64,000 nt of DNA, from positions 1 through 64,000 of the forward strand of contig OZ037892.1 of NCBI GenBank assembly GCA_964035575.1, in the 5' to 3' direction. Both the position numbers and the translations under genes were made by a program. This document shows positions 33,808-40,213 of this stretch, piece by piece (within the stretch, counting starts at the first letter, position 1; each line of letters begins with the position of its first letter). The notes under the pieces were generated by a model. The model ran no database searches. It was not told where the DNA came from and saw nothing but the letters and a program-made list of their open reading frames with translations. This DNA comes from Rhynchopus sp. YZ270_cl-10. Taxonomy: Eukaryota > Euglenozoa > Diplonemea > Diplonemida > Diplonemidae.

Positions 33808-33880
33808 CTCCTCCTGTTGGGTTCGAACCAACGACCTGCAGGTTAACAGCCTGACGCGCTACCGACTGCGCCAAGGAGGA
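33808..33880 (-). tRNA. tRNA-Asn(GTT), copy 2
   Basis: Identical within the tRNA to the gene at 28390-28462, including acceptor TCCTCCT and loop CTGTTAA. Confidence 0.96.
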
Positions 33881-33969
33881 CCTGACAAGTGTGCTTTTTG
33901 TGTTTTGCACAATCTTGAAAACAAAACAAAAGGGATAGATTGAAAATGAAAATGAAAAAGAATAACAAG

Positions 33970-34051
33970 TGACGAGAGTGGGGTTTGAACCCACGCCCCC
34001 GAAGGGACCAGGGCCTTAACCTGGCGCCTTAGACCACTCGGCCATCTCGCC
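33970..34051 (-). tRNA. tRNA-Leu(AAG)
   Basis: Class II tRNA with loop TTAAGGC reading AAG. Nearly identical to Leu(TAG) 220 bp away, which suggests local duplication. Confidence 0.96.
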
Positions 34052-34144
34052 TTCAATAAAAGCCAACAAGAATATGGAAGTGGGAATGCGTTTCAACCAG
34101 TCACAGAGGAGAATAACAAGGGACGAAACGGAGAAAAAGGAAAG

Positions 34145-34216
34145 TTCTCCTACGCGGATTCGAACCGCGGTCGCGAGATTCAGAGTCTCGAGTGCTAACC
34201 ACTACACCATAGGAGA
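34145..34216 (-). tRNA. tRNA-Gln(CTG)
   Basis: Loop CTCTGAA on CGAGA/TCTCG reads CTG. T arm CGCGGTTCGAATCCGCG. Confidence 0.96.
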
Positions 34217-34307
34217 TACAATTCTGTCGCTTCCTTCTTTTTCTTTGGTACCAAAAAGAATCGAGATCTGGAAATATCACAACAGTGTTTCCAAGCCAAA
34301 AAATGTT

Positions 34308-34380
34308 TGGAGATTGAGGGTATCGATCCCTCTACCTCTCGCATGCTGAGCGAGCGCTCTACCATTTGAGCTAAACCCCC
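34308..34380 (-). tRNA. tRNA-Ala(AGC)
   Basis: Loop TCAGCAT on CTCGC/GCGAG reads AGC with C at position 33. The T loop is ATCGATA, so the usual T54 is replaced by A. Confidence 0.92.
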
Positions 34381-34481
34381 TTACATTTCTTAAACGAATC
34401 TTTACAAGGTGGGGATGGAATTCAAAACCAAAAAGGGAGAAGTAACACTCAAGAGAAAATCTGGTCTTGAAACAAAAAGAG

Positions 34482-34553
34482 AGGGCACACCCGGGTTCGA
34501 ACCAGGGACCGTTCGGACTGCAGCCGAATGCTCTACCACTGAGCTATATACCC
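34482..34553 (-). tRNA. tRNA-Cys(GCA)
   Basis: Loop CTGCAGT on TTCGG/CCGAA reads GCA. The discriminator base is T, as expected for Cys. Last tRNA gene of the cluster. Confidence 0.96.
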
Positions 34554-34636
34554 TTCAATAATCATGCTTTGCGCTGAATACTATCAGTTCACTTTTCAAC
34601 CAACTTCTGTGTGTTACACCACAAATAAGGAAAAAA

Positions 34637-34755
34637 GGATTCAAGCACCCGGACTTCCCAGCTGGTCACCCACACCAGTACTATCCAGGCCTGCTGGTGC
34701 TTAACTTCTCAAATCAGGCGGGATGAGGTGTATTCACCAGAGTATGGCCGAATCC
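34637..34755 (-). rRNA. 5S rRNA: 5S ribosomal RNA, copy 3
   Basis: 119 nt on the minus strand with paired GGATTC and GAATCC ends and a T run just beyond its 3' end. About 70 bp upstream (34756-34830) matches the region upstream of copy 4 (AAACCTTTGAAGAGCTTT and TTGTTTTTGCTTC), so the two units share an ancestor. Confidence 0.97.
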
Positions 34756-34904
34756 AATAATGGGTCTGGGTGGAAAACCTTTGAAGAGCTTTATATTTCT
34801 GAGCTTGTTTTTGCTTCACTTGTGCAAAAGGTCTTGGGTGTTGCATGGTACAGGAAACTTTATTTGTCTCCCCTGTTCCGCTGCACTCTGCATTAGGTCA
34901 TTTC

Positions 34905-35180
34905 ACCTAAAATAAGGCCAGTTTGCGATCTTCTTGGAGTATCTTGGTGTCCAGTACAGTGTTTCTGGCATTGTGGACTTGCATGTTGTACAGGGCAACT
35001 GCCTGGGAATTAGTCCCACTTCTTGCAACAGTTTAGCTATTTCGGCATCCCCAGCGCGCATGATATTAAGCACAGGAGAATTTTTGGCTGCAGGTGCGCA
35101 CGTCCCTTCTGGGGAGTATGGATGCCTCTTCCTCAGTTTTTGTTGTGCATTTTTGCACCTTTGCGCTCATCTCCATCTCA
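34905..35180 (-). pseudogene. Possible protein-coding relic (Merlin/IS1595-like zinc region)
   Basis: An open stretch of about 90 codons on the minus strand ends in a stop near 34905. It reads AEIAKLLQEVGLIP, then CTTCKSTM, then ANWPYFR. The helix followed by a C-x2-C pair resembles the N-terminal zinc region of Merlin/IS1595-type transposases. No catalytic region or inverted ends were identified. It may be chance. Confidence 0.3.
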
Positions 35181-35184
35181 CCAA

Positions 35185-35286
35185 AGGTGAAATTGTGAAT
35201 GCTGTCATGCAGCATTCACATTCCAGCATGCTCCTGTAGGCTGAAGCACCGTCGGTGGTGTAGTCTCCCCTCATTTCTGCTCTCTG
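35185..35286 (-). ncRNA. Candidate RNA Y downstream of a U6/7SL-type promoter
   Basis: The hairpin-like element at 35311-35342 predicts a minus-strand RNA start near 35286. About 70-95 nt further on is a perfect 11-bp hairpin, TGTGAATGCTG with CAGCATTCACA (35192-35218). No clear terminator follows it, so the 3' end is a guess. No family is recognised. Confidence 0.35.
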
Positions 35287-35310
35287 GATAGTGCAACAAA
35301 CACAGGGATA

Positions 35311-35342
35311 CAAGACAGGGTTGTCTTGTTGGAGGTGGGTCA
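35311..35342 (-). promoter_or_regulatory. Hairpin-like upstream element (candidate RNA Y)
   Basis: A copy of the element found before U6, 7SL and RNA X, with CAAGACAGGG, TTGTCTTG, then TTGGAGGTGGGTCA. It lies 50 bp downstream of 5S copy 4. Confidence 0.6.
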
Positions 35343-35391
35343 GGGTCTGGATGTCCTAAAACCACACACCAACACGGAAGAAAAGCAAAAA

Positions 35392-35510
35392 GGATTCAAG
35401 CACCCGGACTTCCCAGCTGGTCACCCACGCCAGTACTATCCAGGCCTGCTGGTGCTTAACTTCTCAAATCAGGCGGGATGAGGTGTATTCACCAGAGTAT
35501 GGCCGAATCC
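35392..35510 (-). rRNA. 5S rRNA: 5S ribosomal RNA, copy 4
   Basis: 119 nt, essentially identical to the other copies, with a short T run (complement of AAAAAGG) after its 3' end. The 3' flank leads into the hairpin-like element at 35311, as for copy 1. Confidence 0.97.
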
Positions 35511-35810
35511 AATACTGAGTCAGGTTCGAAAACCTTTGAAGAGCTTTTTATTTCTGACCTTGTTTTTGCTTCGGTTGTGAAAACCGGTTTGTGGGTCAGC
35601 AGGTTTAACAAGTTTGGCCAGTCCTTAGCACAGCACTTAGTGCGCTGCACTACTGCATCGGAGCAGGTGCCTGTGTGCTCACAGGTCACCACTCAGTGGT
35701 CGATCCCTCTAGACCAGTGTGCTGGGTTTACTGGGTTTACTGGGTAACATGATGGTTTGTGTGATCACGTTTGTTTTGGTTTGTTTGTTTAAAAAGGCGG
35801 GTTTGTGCAA

Positions 35811-35957
35811 AGCACAGCACCGCCGCTGTCAAAAATTTCACTGTGCAAGCCAGCCGAAGCTAGTGCCACCAGTATCCCCTGCGCAGTGCAATGCAAGGGC
35901 CACTGGTGTGTCGACGCCCTTGTTGATCAGGTCAGACACCAGTAAGGTATGTAACCT
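35811..35957 (-). ncRNA. U1: U1 spliceosomal snRNA
   Basis: The 5' end contains ACATACCTTAC, complementary to the 5' splice site AAG|GTATGT. CTGATCAACAAGG resembles stem-loop I. CATTGCAC matches the conserved loop of stem-loop II. AAATTTTTG is a good Sm-protein site, followed by the hairpin ACAGC/GCTGT. GCTTCCC lies upstream at 35998-36004, which sets the start near 35957. U1 recognises 5' splice sites for cis-splicing. The sequence AUACCUUAC differs from the usual AUACUUACC. The match is by landmarks only. Confidence 0.85.
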
Positions 35958-35997
35958 CTAGCTGAGTTTAACAACATGCGAAACTCCAACACCTTCA

Positions 35998-36004
35998 GGG
36001 AAGC
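35998..36004 (-). promoter_or_regulatory. GCTTCCC block of U1
   Basis: GCTTCCC on the minus strand at the same distance (41-47 nt) from the RNA start as in SL, U2, U4 and U5. Confidence 0.75.
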
Positions 36005-36029
36005 GTAGTGGTTGTCAAGACTTAAAAAC

Positions 36030-36143
36030 AGATGAGACACAAAGGCCCCTTCAAAAATTATGCTTTCACATAGTGGCTCTTACCCACGGTCATCTTTAGT
36101 AAAAGGCGAAAGATGAGTTCGATATGGGCAAGAACCGTGATAT
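36030..36143 (-). ncRNA. U5: U5 spliceosomal snRNA
   Basis: The invariant loop CGCCTTTTACTAAAGATG sits on a stem formed by CACGG and CCGTG with an internal loop, as in all U5 RNAs. It is followed by the Sm site ATAATTTTTGAA and, at the 3' end, a T5 run. U5 aligns exons in the spliceosome. An upstream TGGAAGC block (36185-36191) is at the common distance. The 3' end is approximate. Confidence 0.9.
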
Positions 36144-36144
36144 G

Positions 36145-36612
36145 GCTCTGTTTTGTTCTATTGCTGTGTGCACTTTGCTACACATGGAAGCATGTTGAGA
36201 GCGAGGATAGTGTGGTAACTTCTTGATTGATCAAGATGTCCTTGAAGGTGAAAAAAGTAATGTGAAGCCTTTTTTGAGGTTTTTCTTAAAAACAAGCTGT
36301 AAGTGGAAGGGCTGTGCCTGGTACTCTTCCCTGCGCCATACAGGGGAGAGACAAAACAATACAAGAAGTATGTGACAATCATCGCAAGTGCTCATGCTGC
36401 ACATGCCCAACCTATGTCATCATCCAGCTTTGGTCTTGTGCCGAAGAAAACAATCTTCAACACGAATGCACTCAAAAACAGATCCTGTGTAGAGTACAGT
36501 CTTGCCCTTGTTTGTTCCACCTATCGGCTGCACAGATGTCTACAGGGAGGCACATTGGTGGTGGTAGTTCTGGTGTGTTAGCTTTACGTGGTGTCTTTAT
36601 GTTACCACCCCA
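36145..36612. other. Intergenic region, no recognised gene
   Basis: Between divergent U5 and U4. Two short open frames occur on the plus strand (36303-36581 and 36314-36634) but overlap each other and resemble nothing I know. Apart from the U5 promoter block nothing else is supported. Confidence 0.6.
36185..36191 (-). promoter_or_regulatory. GCTTCCA block of U5
   Basis: On the minus strand CATGCTTCCATG. The 7-mer is 41-47 nt before the U5 start, one base off the GCTTCCC consensus. Confidence 0.7.
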
Positions 36613-36616
36613 ACAC

Positions 36617-36623
36617 GCTTCCC
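36617..36623 (+). promoter_or_regulatory. GCTTCCC block of U4
   Basis: CACGCTTCCCTGTGG on the plus strand, about 41-47 nt before the predicted U4 start. Confidence 0.75.
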
Positions 36624-36663
36624 TGTGGACATAGCTTTGTGACACGACTGGGAGAAAAGGAGG

Positions 36664-36808
36664 TATTCTTGCGCTCGGGATAATTCCATAAGCAATGACC
36701 AAATAGGGACGCTGTGGAGAGATTGCTGGTTGAAAACTACCCAATTCCCGCCATGGGCCGCTTCGGCGTTGCCACATTGGCAATTTGTGTAGCTGCTTCG
36801 GCGGCCTT
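36664..36808 (+). ncRNA. U4: U4 spliceosomal snRNA
   Basis: The start TATTCTTGCGC can pair with CTGCGCAAGGAT of the U6 gene here (U4/U6 stem II). GATTGCTGGTTGAAAACT and CCCGCCATG match conserved U4 segments. CATTGGCAATTTGTG holds the Sm site, then the hairpin GCTGC-TTCG-GCGGC, then TTTTT. U4 holds U6 inactive until spliceosome activation. The 5' end may shift by a few bases. Confidence 0.88.
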
Positions 36809-36908
36809 GTTTTTACTACGATTGATCATCACCTTCGCTCACTTCCCTGTGACATGGGTGTGTAATCTGTTTGCCTTGTTGTTTCCTAGTAATATTGATC
36901 ATCATCAT

Positions 36909-36915
36909 GCTTCCC
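36909..36915 (+). promoter_or_regulatory. GCTTCCC block of U2
   Basis: CATGCTTCCCTG, 42-48 nt before the ATACCTTCTC start of U2. A weaker CACTTCCCTGTGACATGG lies about 70 bp further upstream. Confidence 0.75.
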
Positions 36916-36956
36916 TGTACATGGGTGTCGAATTTGGTATGGACTAAAAAGAAGTC

Positions 36957-37144
36957 ATACCTTCTCGGCCTTTTGGCTAAGATCAAGTGTATTATCTGTT
37001 CTTATCAGCTTAATATCTGATACAGTGCCTTGTGCACTGATGATATTAACGCAATTTCTCATTGGGGTGACGGGTCGCCAGGGCAACCTGGTCCGTTCAC
37101 ACATGTTGCCCTGGAGCTGCACAACATCCAGGAGTGGCATACCC
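36957..37144 (+). ncRNA. U2: U2 spliceosomal snRNA
   Basis: Starts ATACCTTCTCGGCCTTTTGG and continues with the highly conserved GTGTATTATCTGTTCTTATC, which holds the branch-site recognition region GTA in GTGTA. ATATTAACGCAATTTCTC and the 3' stem-loops follow. It ends ACCCTCTTTTTT. About 188 nt, a normal U2 length. U2 pairs with the branch site for both cis- and trans-splicing. Some non-LTR elements target U2 genes elsewhere, but this copy is not interrupted. Confidence 0.97.
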
Positions 37145-37420
37145 TCTTTTTTAACAAAACAAAAACAAACACACAAAGGCAACATATCATACATACCATA
37201 CATACCATACATACACAGTGGTTACCGGTAAGGGTTATTAAAAACAGAGGTCGGAGCGAGCCTCTCAATGTCAGAGGCTTCAAAGCATTTCACGAGAAAA
37301 CTCGCCCCTGTCCTTCTTCATCACTATCACTTGACCGAACACTCCCCACAAGGAAGCCTGTAAAAGGTGATGCTTTTTTAGGCAACAACACAGACACAGG
37401 GGGGGTACTGGGTGGGGTAA
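37145..37420. other. Intergenic region, no recognised gene
   Basis: Contains a short tandem CATACCATACATACCATA near 37190 and no supported gene. The complementary arms GAGGTCGGAGCGAGCCTCTC near 37248 form a weak hairpin. Confidence 0.55.
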
Positions 37421-37429
37421 TATAAAAAA

Positions 37430-37751
37430 GGGTGCTTGCGTTGTGTGCTGGATCGGGACCACCAGTAAACTGGCAGCCCCACATCCAGTTCTAATATTTG
37501 AAGTGTGAAATAGAACGCAGTCAGAATTAGTGTTACACGCTAATGTAAGAATAATCATCATGGGTAATATTCTGTACGAACGTACGGGATTTACATCATA
37601 TGAAAGTGGTTCCGCCTTGGGCCATATCAGGCCCACAGCAGGACACATCATAAAAATTGTAAAGAATTTTCTGATAAGAAAGGTCTTTTCAAGTTTTAGC
37701 TGTTGCTGAACGAGTTGTTTGGTTTCGAAGTAGCACACTAACTTAGCACCC
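37430..37751 (-). ncRNA. RNA X, copy 2: unrecognised structured RNA of about 322 nt
   Basis: Minus-strand homologue of 21946-22275. It has the same GGGTGCTAAGTTAGTGTGCT start, the same AGCACACAACGCAAGCACCC end and a T6 terminator. The middle differs by substitutions and small indels, including around GGGCCTGATATGGCCC versus GGGCCCGATGTGGCC, both of which can form a stem. The hairpin-like element ends 25 nt upstream. Confidence 0.6.
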
Positions 37752-37775
37752 AAACATAGGGAGAGTATGGGAAAA

Positions 37776-37806
37776 CAAGACAGGGTTGTCTTGTTGGAGG
37801 TGGGTC
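37776..37806 (-). promoter_or_regulatory. Hairpin-like upstream element of RNA X copy 2
   Basis: CAAGACAGGG, TTGTCTTG, TTGGAGGTGGGTCA, as read on the plus strand. It ends 25 nt before the RNA X start. Confidence 0.7.
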
Positions 37807-37882
37807 AGGGTGACACACACACCTGTGCACTTTGTACATGCATCATATGTGTGAATGTTTTTTCTCATGGTGACGTAAAAAA

Positions 37883-37995
37883 GGCCAGTCTCTTTCGAGG
37901 CTGGCCATGTTTGACAAAGTTGTGTGAGAAGAATATAATCTTCATGCTTCCATACCAATGAAGTACAGAAACTGTAGCTTTAGAAATCGTTGGTT
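37883..37995 (-). ncRNA. SL RNA: Spliced-leader RNA gene A
   Basis: The leader starts AACCAACGATTTC and ends ACAGTTTCTG then TACTTCATTG. GTATGG follows as splice donor (exon of about 40 nt, to 37956). The intron part ends in the hairpin GGCCAGCCTCGAAAGAGACTGG, closed by GGCC at 37883, and a T6 run. SL RNA donates its leader to the 5' ends of nuclear mRNAs by trans-splicing. This copy is the left-most of five and has the most changed upstream block (GTTTACC). Confidence 0.92.
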
Positions 37996-38035
37996 GCCCT
38001 TTTTCTTAACATTGCTCTAAGCACCAACATGTGCT

Positions 38036-38042
38036 GGTAAAC
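38036..38042 (-). promoter_or_regulatory. Diverged GCTTCCC block of SL gene A
   Basis: GTTTACC on the minus strand, at the same 41-47 nt distance as the intact blocks of the other SL genes, with the flanking GGCAT retained. Confidence 0.5.
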
Positions 38043-38157
38043 ATGCCACTTGTGGTGAATAATGTGGGTAGGAATGGTCTGGGCAACGTGGTGGGGTGTA
38101 TCAACAACACATGTGTATGGTGATGTGGAAACAATGTTCACATGGAAAAATGTAAAA

Positions 38158-38475
38158 AAGAAACGCTTCTCCAGTTCAAGCCATTGAGTTGGAAACACCC
38201 TCACTCTGCTCTGTGCTGCGATCCTTGAACTGTCCACTGCAGGAGTTATGAGCTGCTCTGTGAGACCAGCCTGGCCCGGTTCACCCCATTTCACTCTGAT
38301 TGTTGCCCTGGTTTACACCAAGGCCGCAAACAGGACAGTAGACTAACACGGACAACACATCATCAACACAGAAGTTGAAGGTGCCTTTGGTCCACCTCAA
38401 AGAGTGCCCAGTTCTGGAGAAGCTTGCCCCCCCAGAAGCTAGGGGTTTCAGGATGCAGCCAACACATCCCGGCTC
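38158..38475 (-). ncRNA. 7SL: 7SL (signal recognition particle) RNA
   Basis: GGGGTGAACCGGGCCAGGC, then CAGAGCAGCTCATAACTCC and GGATCGCAGC match the two strands of the SRP S-domain helix 8 and its flanks. GCTTCTCCAG near the 5' end pairs with CTGGAGAAGC near the 3' end, forming the long Alu-to-S helix. A T6 run ends the gene. Length is about 318 nt. The RNA scaffolds the particle that directs secretory proteins to the endoplasmic reticulum. The 5' end is set by the upstream element. Confidence 0.87.
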
Positions 38476-38499
38476 AATAGATACCATATTGTCGGAATA

Positions 38500-38531
38500 C
38501 AAGACAGGGTTGTCTAGTTGGAGGTGGGTCA
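38500..38531 (-). promoter_or_regulatory. Hairpin-like upstream element of 7SL
   Basis: CAAGACAGGG, TTGTCTAG, TTGGAGGTGGGTCA. It ends 25 nt before the predicted 7SL start. Confidence 0.75.
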
Positions 38532-38629
38532 GGTCAAAAACGTGGTTTTGAAGATCCTCACTTCTTGTGTGTGTTTTTTTTTTTGCTTTGCACAAAGACA
38601 CACAAAGACAATCATGCTAACGTAAAAAA

Positions 38630-38741
38630 GGCCAGTCTCTTTCGAAACCGGCCATGTTTTGACAAAGTTGTGTGAGAAGAGTAATCTTCATGCTTCCATA
38701 CCAATGAAGTACAGAAACTGTAGCTTTAGAAATCGTTGGTT
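38630..38741 (-). ncRNA. SL RNA: Spliced-leader RNA gene B
   Basis: Same 40-nt leader, GTATGG donor, terminal hairpin and T6 run as the other copies. One hairpin base differs in a way that keeps pairing (C-G replaced by T-G). Confidence 0.93.
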
Positions 38742-38781
38742 GCTCTTTTTCTCTACACAGCTTTCGACATGTATATGCTCA

Positions 38782-38788
38782 GGGAAGC
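38782..38788 (-). promoter_or_regulatory. GCTTCCC block of SL gene B
   Basis: GGCATGCTTCCCTG on the minus strand, 41-47 nt before the leader. Confidence 0.75.
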
Positions 38789-38904
38789 ATGCCAGTAGCA
38801 TAAACCATATGGTCGTTTTTTGAAACCAATATTTCAATGGGTCACTGCAGCCTGCCACTTGCCACCTGTGGGTGATGGGTATGTCTGCACATATGTGTTG
38901 GTCT

Positions 38905-38911
38905 GGGAAGC
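38905..38911 (-). promoter_or_regulatory. Orphan GCTTCCC block
   Basis: CATGCTTCCCAG on the minus strand between U6 and SL gene B. It predicts an RNA start near 38864, but no snRNA or SL sequence follows. It may be a leftover promoter or mark an unknown short RNA. Confidence 0.4.
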
Positions 38912-38956
38912 ATGAAGAAGACACCAGTGTAAAAAATACGTGTGATCCGGGGGACA

Positions 38957-39064
38957 AAAAAAAAGTTGATACTTTCTCGATTAATGCGTGTCATCCTTGC
39001 GCAGGGACCATGCTAATCTTCTCTGTATCGATCCAATTTTAACGGATGTCCCATTTCTGGGGTC
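38957..39064 (-). ncRNA. U6: U6 spliceosomal snRNA
   Basis: Contains GGGACATCCGTTAAAATTGG, GATACAGAGAAGATTAGCAT (the ACAGAGA box) and CCTGCGCAAGGATGACACGC, all near-invariant in U6. It ends in a T9 run, the Pol III terminator. U6 forms the catalytic core of the spliceosome. TATATA lies only a few bases before the start, too close for a normal TATA box. The hairpin-like element ends 25 nt upstream. Confidence 0.97.
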
Positions 39065-39089
39065 CAGTATATATGCACAAGGTGGTTGA

Positions 39090-39121
39090 CAAGACAGGGG
39101 CCCCTTGTTGGAGTTGGGTCA
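39090..39121 (-). promoter_or_regulatory. Hairpin-like upstream element of U6
   Basis: CAAGACAGGG, GCCCCTTG, TTGGAGTTGGGTCA. The middle of the hairpin is changed relative to the other copies, but position and both conserved flanks are kept. Confidence 0.72.
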
Positions 39122-39208
39122 GGGTCTGAATGTGGTTCTAAACTTCTGCTGTTGTTGTGTGGGTTTTTTTGCTTCTTGTGCACAAGACGATCGTGTTAAC
39201 GTAAAAAA

Positions 39209-39320
39209 GGCCAGTCTCTTTCGAAACTGGCCATGTTTTGACAAAGTTGTGTGAGAAGAATAATCTTCATGCTTCCATACCAATGAAGTACAGAAACTGT
39301 AGCTTTAGAAATCGTTGGTT
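39209..39320 (-). ncRNA. SL RNA: Spliced-leader RNA gene C
   Basis: Leader AACCAACGATTTC to TACTTCATTG, donor GTATGG, terminal hairpin GGCCAGTTTCGAAAGAGACT closed by GGCC, and a T6 run. Starts 579 bp from gene B. Confidence 0.93.
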
Positions 39321-39360
39321 GCCCTTTTTCTCTACAATGTTCTAAGTGCCAACATGTTCT

Positions 39361-39367
39361 GGGAATC
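39361..39367 (-). promoter_or_regulatory. GATTCCC block of SL gene C
   Basis: GGCATGATTCCCAG on the minus strand, 41-47 nt before the leader, with one base changed. Confidence 0.72.
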
Positions 39368-39627
39368 ATGCCATATGTATCATTATTATGGTGGGTTTTT
39401 TTTCTAACATAGCCGTAGAGTGGCTTATAAACATACCTAAGGATGCCCAATGTGCTCGAAAGTCCAAAAATCTTGGGAATACGGGATATTTGGGCTCATT
39501 TGAGTCAATTGCGTGGTCGTACAATTTAATCTGAGCATTACACATATCCTAATCACCAAAATATTCGAAGAACATGGGAATCATGTGTGTTTTTTGGGTT
39601 TGCACAAGGTGATGTTAACGTAAAAAA

Positions 39628-39739
39628 GGCCAGTCTCTTTCGAAACTGGCCATGTTTTGACAAAGTTGTGTGAAGAATATAATCTTCATGCTTCCATACC
39701 AATGAAGTACAGAAACTGTAGCTTTAGAAATCGTTGGTT
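39628..39739 (-). ncRNA. SL RNA: Spliced-leader RNA gene D
   Basis: Same structure as gene C, with small length changes in the intron between the donor and the terminal hairpin. Starts 419 bp from gene C. Confidence 0.93.
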
Positions 39740-39779
39740 GCCCTTTTTCTCTACAATGTTCTAGGTACCCACTTGTCCT

Positions 39780-39786
39780 GGGAAGC
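39780..39786 (-). promoter_or_regulatory. GCTTCCC block of SL gene D
   Basis: GGCTTCCCAGGACA on the minus strand, 41-47 nt before the leader. Confidence 0.75.
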
Positions 39787-40062
39787 CTTCTGCCAATGTC
39801 TATAATACGGTTGCTTTTTCGTACCTGACATCTTGGTCACTGTGAAGGTTCTACATAAAAATATCCTTAAGTGTGATCCTACAGAAGGATATTCGACAGA
39901 GTCAACAGTGGCTTCTGAAGGGGAACAAGTGTCACAAATATGGTTTTGCAGGCGATTTAAAAATGGGGTGCAGTAAGCACTTGTGCATTAGGTCAGGTGT
40001 GAATTGGGTGTGTTTTTGGGTTTGCTTCTTGTGCACAAAGACAATCGTGCTAACGTAAAAAA

Positions 40063-40173
40063 GGCCAGTCTCTTTCGAGGCTGGCCATGTTTGACAAAGT
40101 TGTGTGTGAAGAATAATCTTCATGCTTCCATACCAATGAAGTACAGAAACTGTAGCTTTAGAAATCGTTGGTT
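40063..40173 (-). ncRNA. SL RNA: Spliced-leader RNA gene E
   Basis: Right-most SL gene, with leader, donor, hairpin and T6 run intact. Its hairpin shares the GAGGCTGG form with gene A. It marks the right edge of the RNA island. Confidence 0.93.
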
Positions 40174-40213
40174 GCCTTTTTTCTCTACAACGTTCTGAGT
40201 ACAGACGTGTCCT

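Noticed and set aside
22397-34553. CRISPR-like array from the regular spacing of similar short units
   Set aside because: The units are individual tRNA genes with different anticodons on both strands.
22839-34560. Many short reading frames of 60-144 codons across the tRNA cluster
   Set aside because: They run through tRNA genes on either strand and repeat tRNA-derived peptides. They are by-products of the RNA genes.
36303-36634. Two overlapping plus-strand frames between U5 and U4
   Set aside because: They overlap in different phases, one is Cys-rich by chance, and part of one runs into the U4 promoter block. No family is recognised.
36957-37144. U2 gene as an insertion site of the retrotransposons in this window
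   Set aside because: The U2 copy is uninterrupted and both elements lie over 10 kb away in satellite or minisatellite DNA.
39068-39074. TATATA as a TATA box for U6
   Set aside because: It lies only a few bases from the start deduced from the upstream element, much closer than the 25-30 nt typical for U6 genes.
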